From Hirudo medicinalis (Eukaryota > Annelida > Clitellata > Hirudinida > Hirudinidae), in contig MPNW01000199.1 in NCBI GenBank assembly GCA_011800805.1, forward strand, positions 23,030 through 87,029: DNA of 64,000 nt, given 5' to 3'. Positions 63,105 through 64,000 of this stretch are shown here, one piece after another (the first letter of the stretch is position 1; each line of letters begins with the position of its first letter). A program made the position numbers and the translations under genes. Below the pieces are notes generated by a model that made no database searches, was not told where the DNA came from, and saw only the letters and a program-made list of their open reading frames with translations.

Positions 63105-63847
63105 GATTAAAAAGTGACTTCATATCCCACTCGGATACATAAGGCGCAAAAGATGAAAAGATCGGCTAATTACAAATACAAAAAAAGGTCGTCATCGTCG
63201 TCCTCATCACTCACCGCCAAACCTTCGCTTCATTTAACCGTAGGATGGAATCTGTCTTGGAAAGGAGTAAAACAAGATGACGGAAATGATTATGATCATA
63301 ATTATCATCATCAACATCTTCGTCATCGTCGTCTTCAAGCTCATCGTGGTCATCGTCAACGTCATCGTCATCATCAACATCGGCTACAGCAACATCATGA
63401 TCATCATCATCATCGACAAGTTCGTCATGGCCGTATAACCTGCTACGTAAGATATAAAAGTTCATGTTAGCATCATTTGAGGACGTTCTCAGCTTGATGA
63501 TCTTCGTGAATAATTGAGGAGGAAGACGACGACGATGTTCAGATGATGATGATGATGATGACGACTTTGTGAAAGACGATGACGATGATGATGTTGTCGG
63601 TGATAATGATGTTGGCGATAATATAAGAAGATAATATTTAAACATCACAATATAAACGGATGCGACATAGTGGATGGTGATGGATGCATGAACTTGCGAG
63701 AATATTCATCACCACCACCACCATCATCGCCATCAACCTAATCACTATCCTGGTTTGCTCGTCACCATCACATCATCATGCCTTCTTCTTCCTCTTCATC
63801 AATCTAACGGCTGTAATCATCAGCATCATGGCAATCATCAATCAATC

Positions 63848-63916
<69 letters not shown>

Positions 63917-63935
63917 AAACATAATCACAATCATT

Positions 63936-63988
<53 letters not shown>

Positions 63989-64000
63989 AAACATAATCAC
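63105..64000. repeat. Microsatellite-rich end of window
   Basis: ATC/ATG-rich DNA with long (ATC)n tracts at 63851-63914 and 63953-63989 and shorter ones at 63300-63430 and 63540-63600. No gene seen; long Asp/His/Ser runs in all frames come from these repeats. Confidence 0.85.

Noticed and set aside
63841..63990. CRISPR-like regular repeat
   Set aside because: Pure (ATC)n microsatellite without spacers in a eukaryotic genome.

Overview
The window is eukaryotic nuclear DNA from a bilaterian animal, most likely a spiralian; an annelid such as a leech is plausible, but that is inference. The support is multi-exon genes with GT-AG introns, clear orthologues of animal septin, CASK and CANT1 proteins, AT-rich spacers, introns full of GAT/ATT/ATC microsatellites, and many decayed transposons. 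There are no operons, rRNA genes or CRISPR arrays. One 903-base run of N (23691-24593) is an assembly gap.

Layout: 1-234 is the 3' part of an unidentified plus-strand exon. 5283-17445 (minus) is a SEPT6/8/11-type septin with ten canonical exons, plus an extra phase-compatible exon at 12513-12657 that would give a different N-terminus. 19358-28040 (minus) is a tandem array of three signal-peptide-bearing apyrases of the CANT1 family. 31769-33921 (plus) is the membrane-anchored CANT1 orthologue, head-to-head with the array and carrying a one-base frameshift near its C-terminus. 36218-45927 (plus) is a complete CASK gene: pseudokinase, L27, PDZ, SH3 and guanylate kinase over 22 exons, about 934 residues. 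50585-58554 (minus) is a large gene of unrecognised family with an N-terminal coiled coil and a long Ser-rich, basic tail, interrupted by a one-base frameshift in an A4 run.

The remainder is mobile DNA and simple repeats: a tRNA-like SINE family in at least five copies, one of which carries a younger tRNA-Glu-type SINE inside it; an hAT element with intact 8-bp target duplications and nested MULE and SINE fragments; an RT LINE relic inside an apyrase intron; two LINE tails with a restriction-like endonuclease; a 583-bp terminal-inverted-repeat element; and several minisatellites.

The apyrase group forms one family cluster: all four genes share the intron positions that bound a 204-nt exon. 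Septin (cytoskeletal filaments), CASK (synaptic and junctional scaffold) and the unidentified coiled-coil gene are independent neighbours. All exon boundaries were read by eye from splice consensus, phase and family similarity; no alignment program was run.
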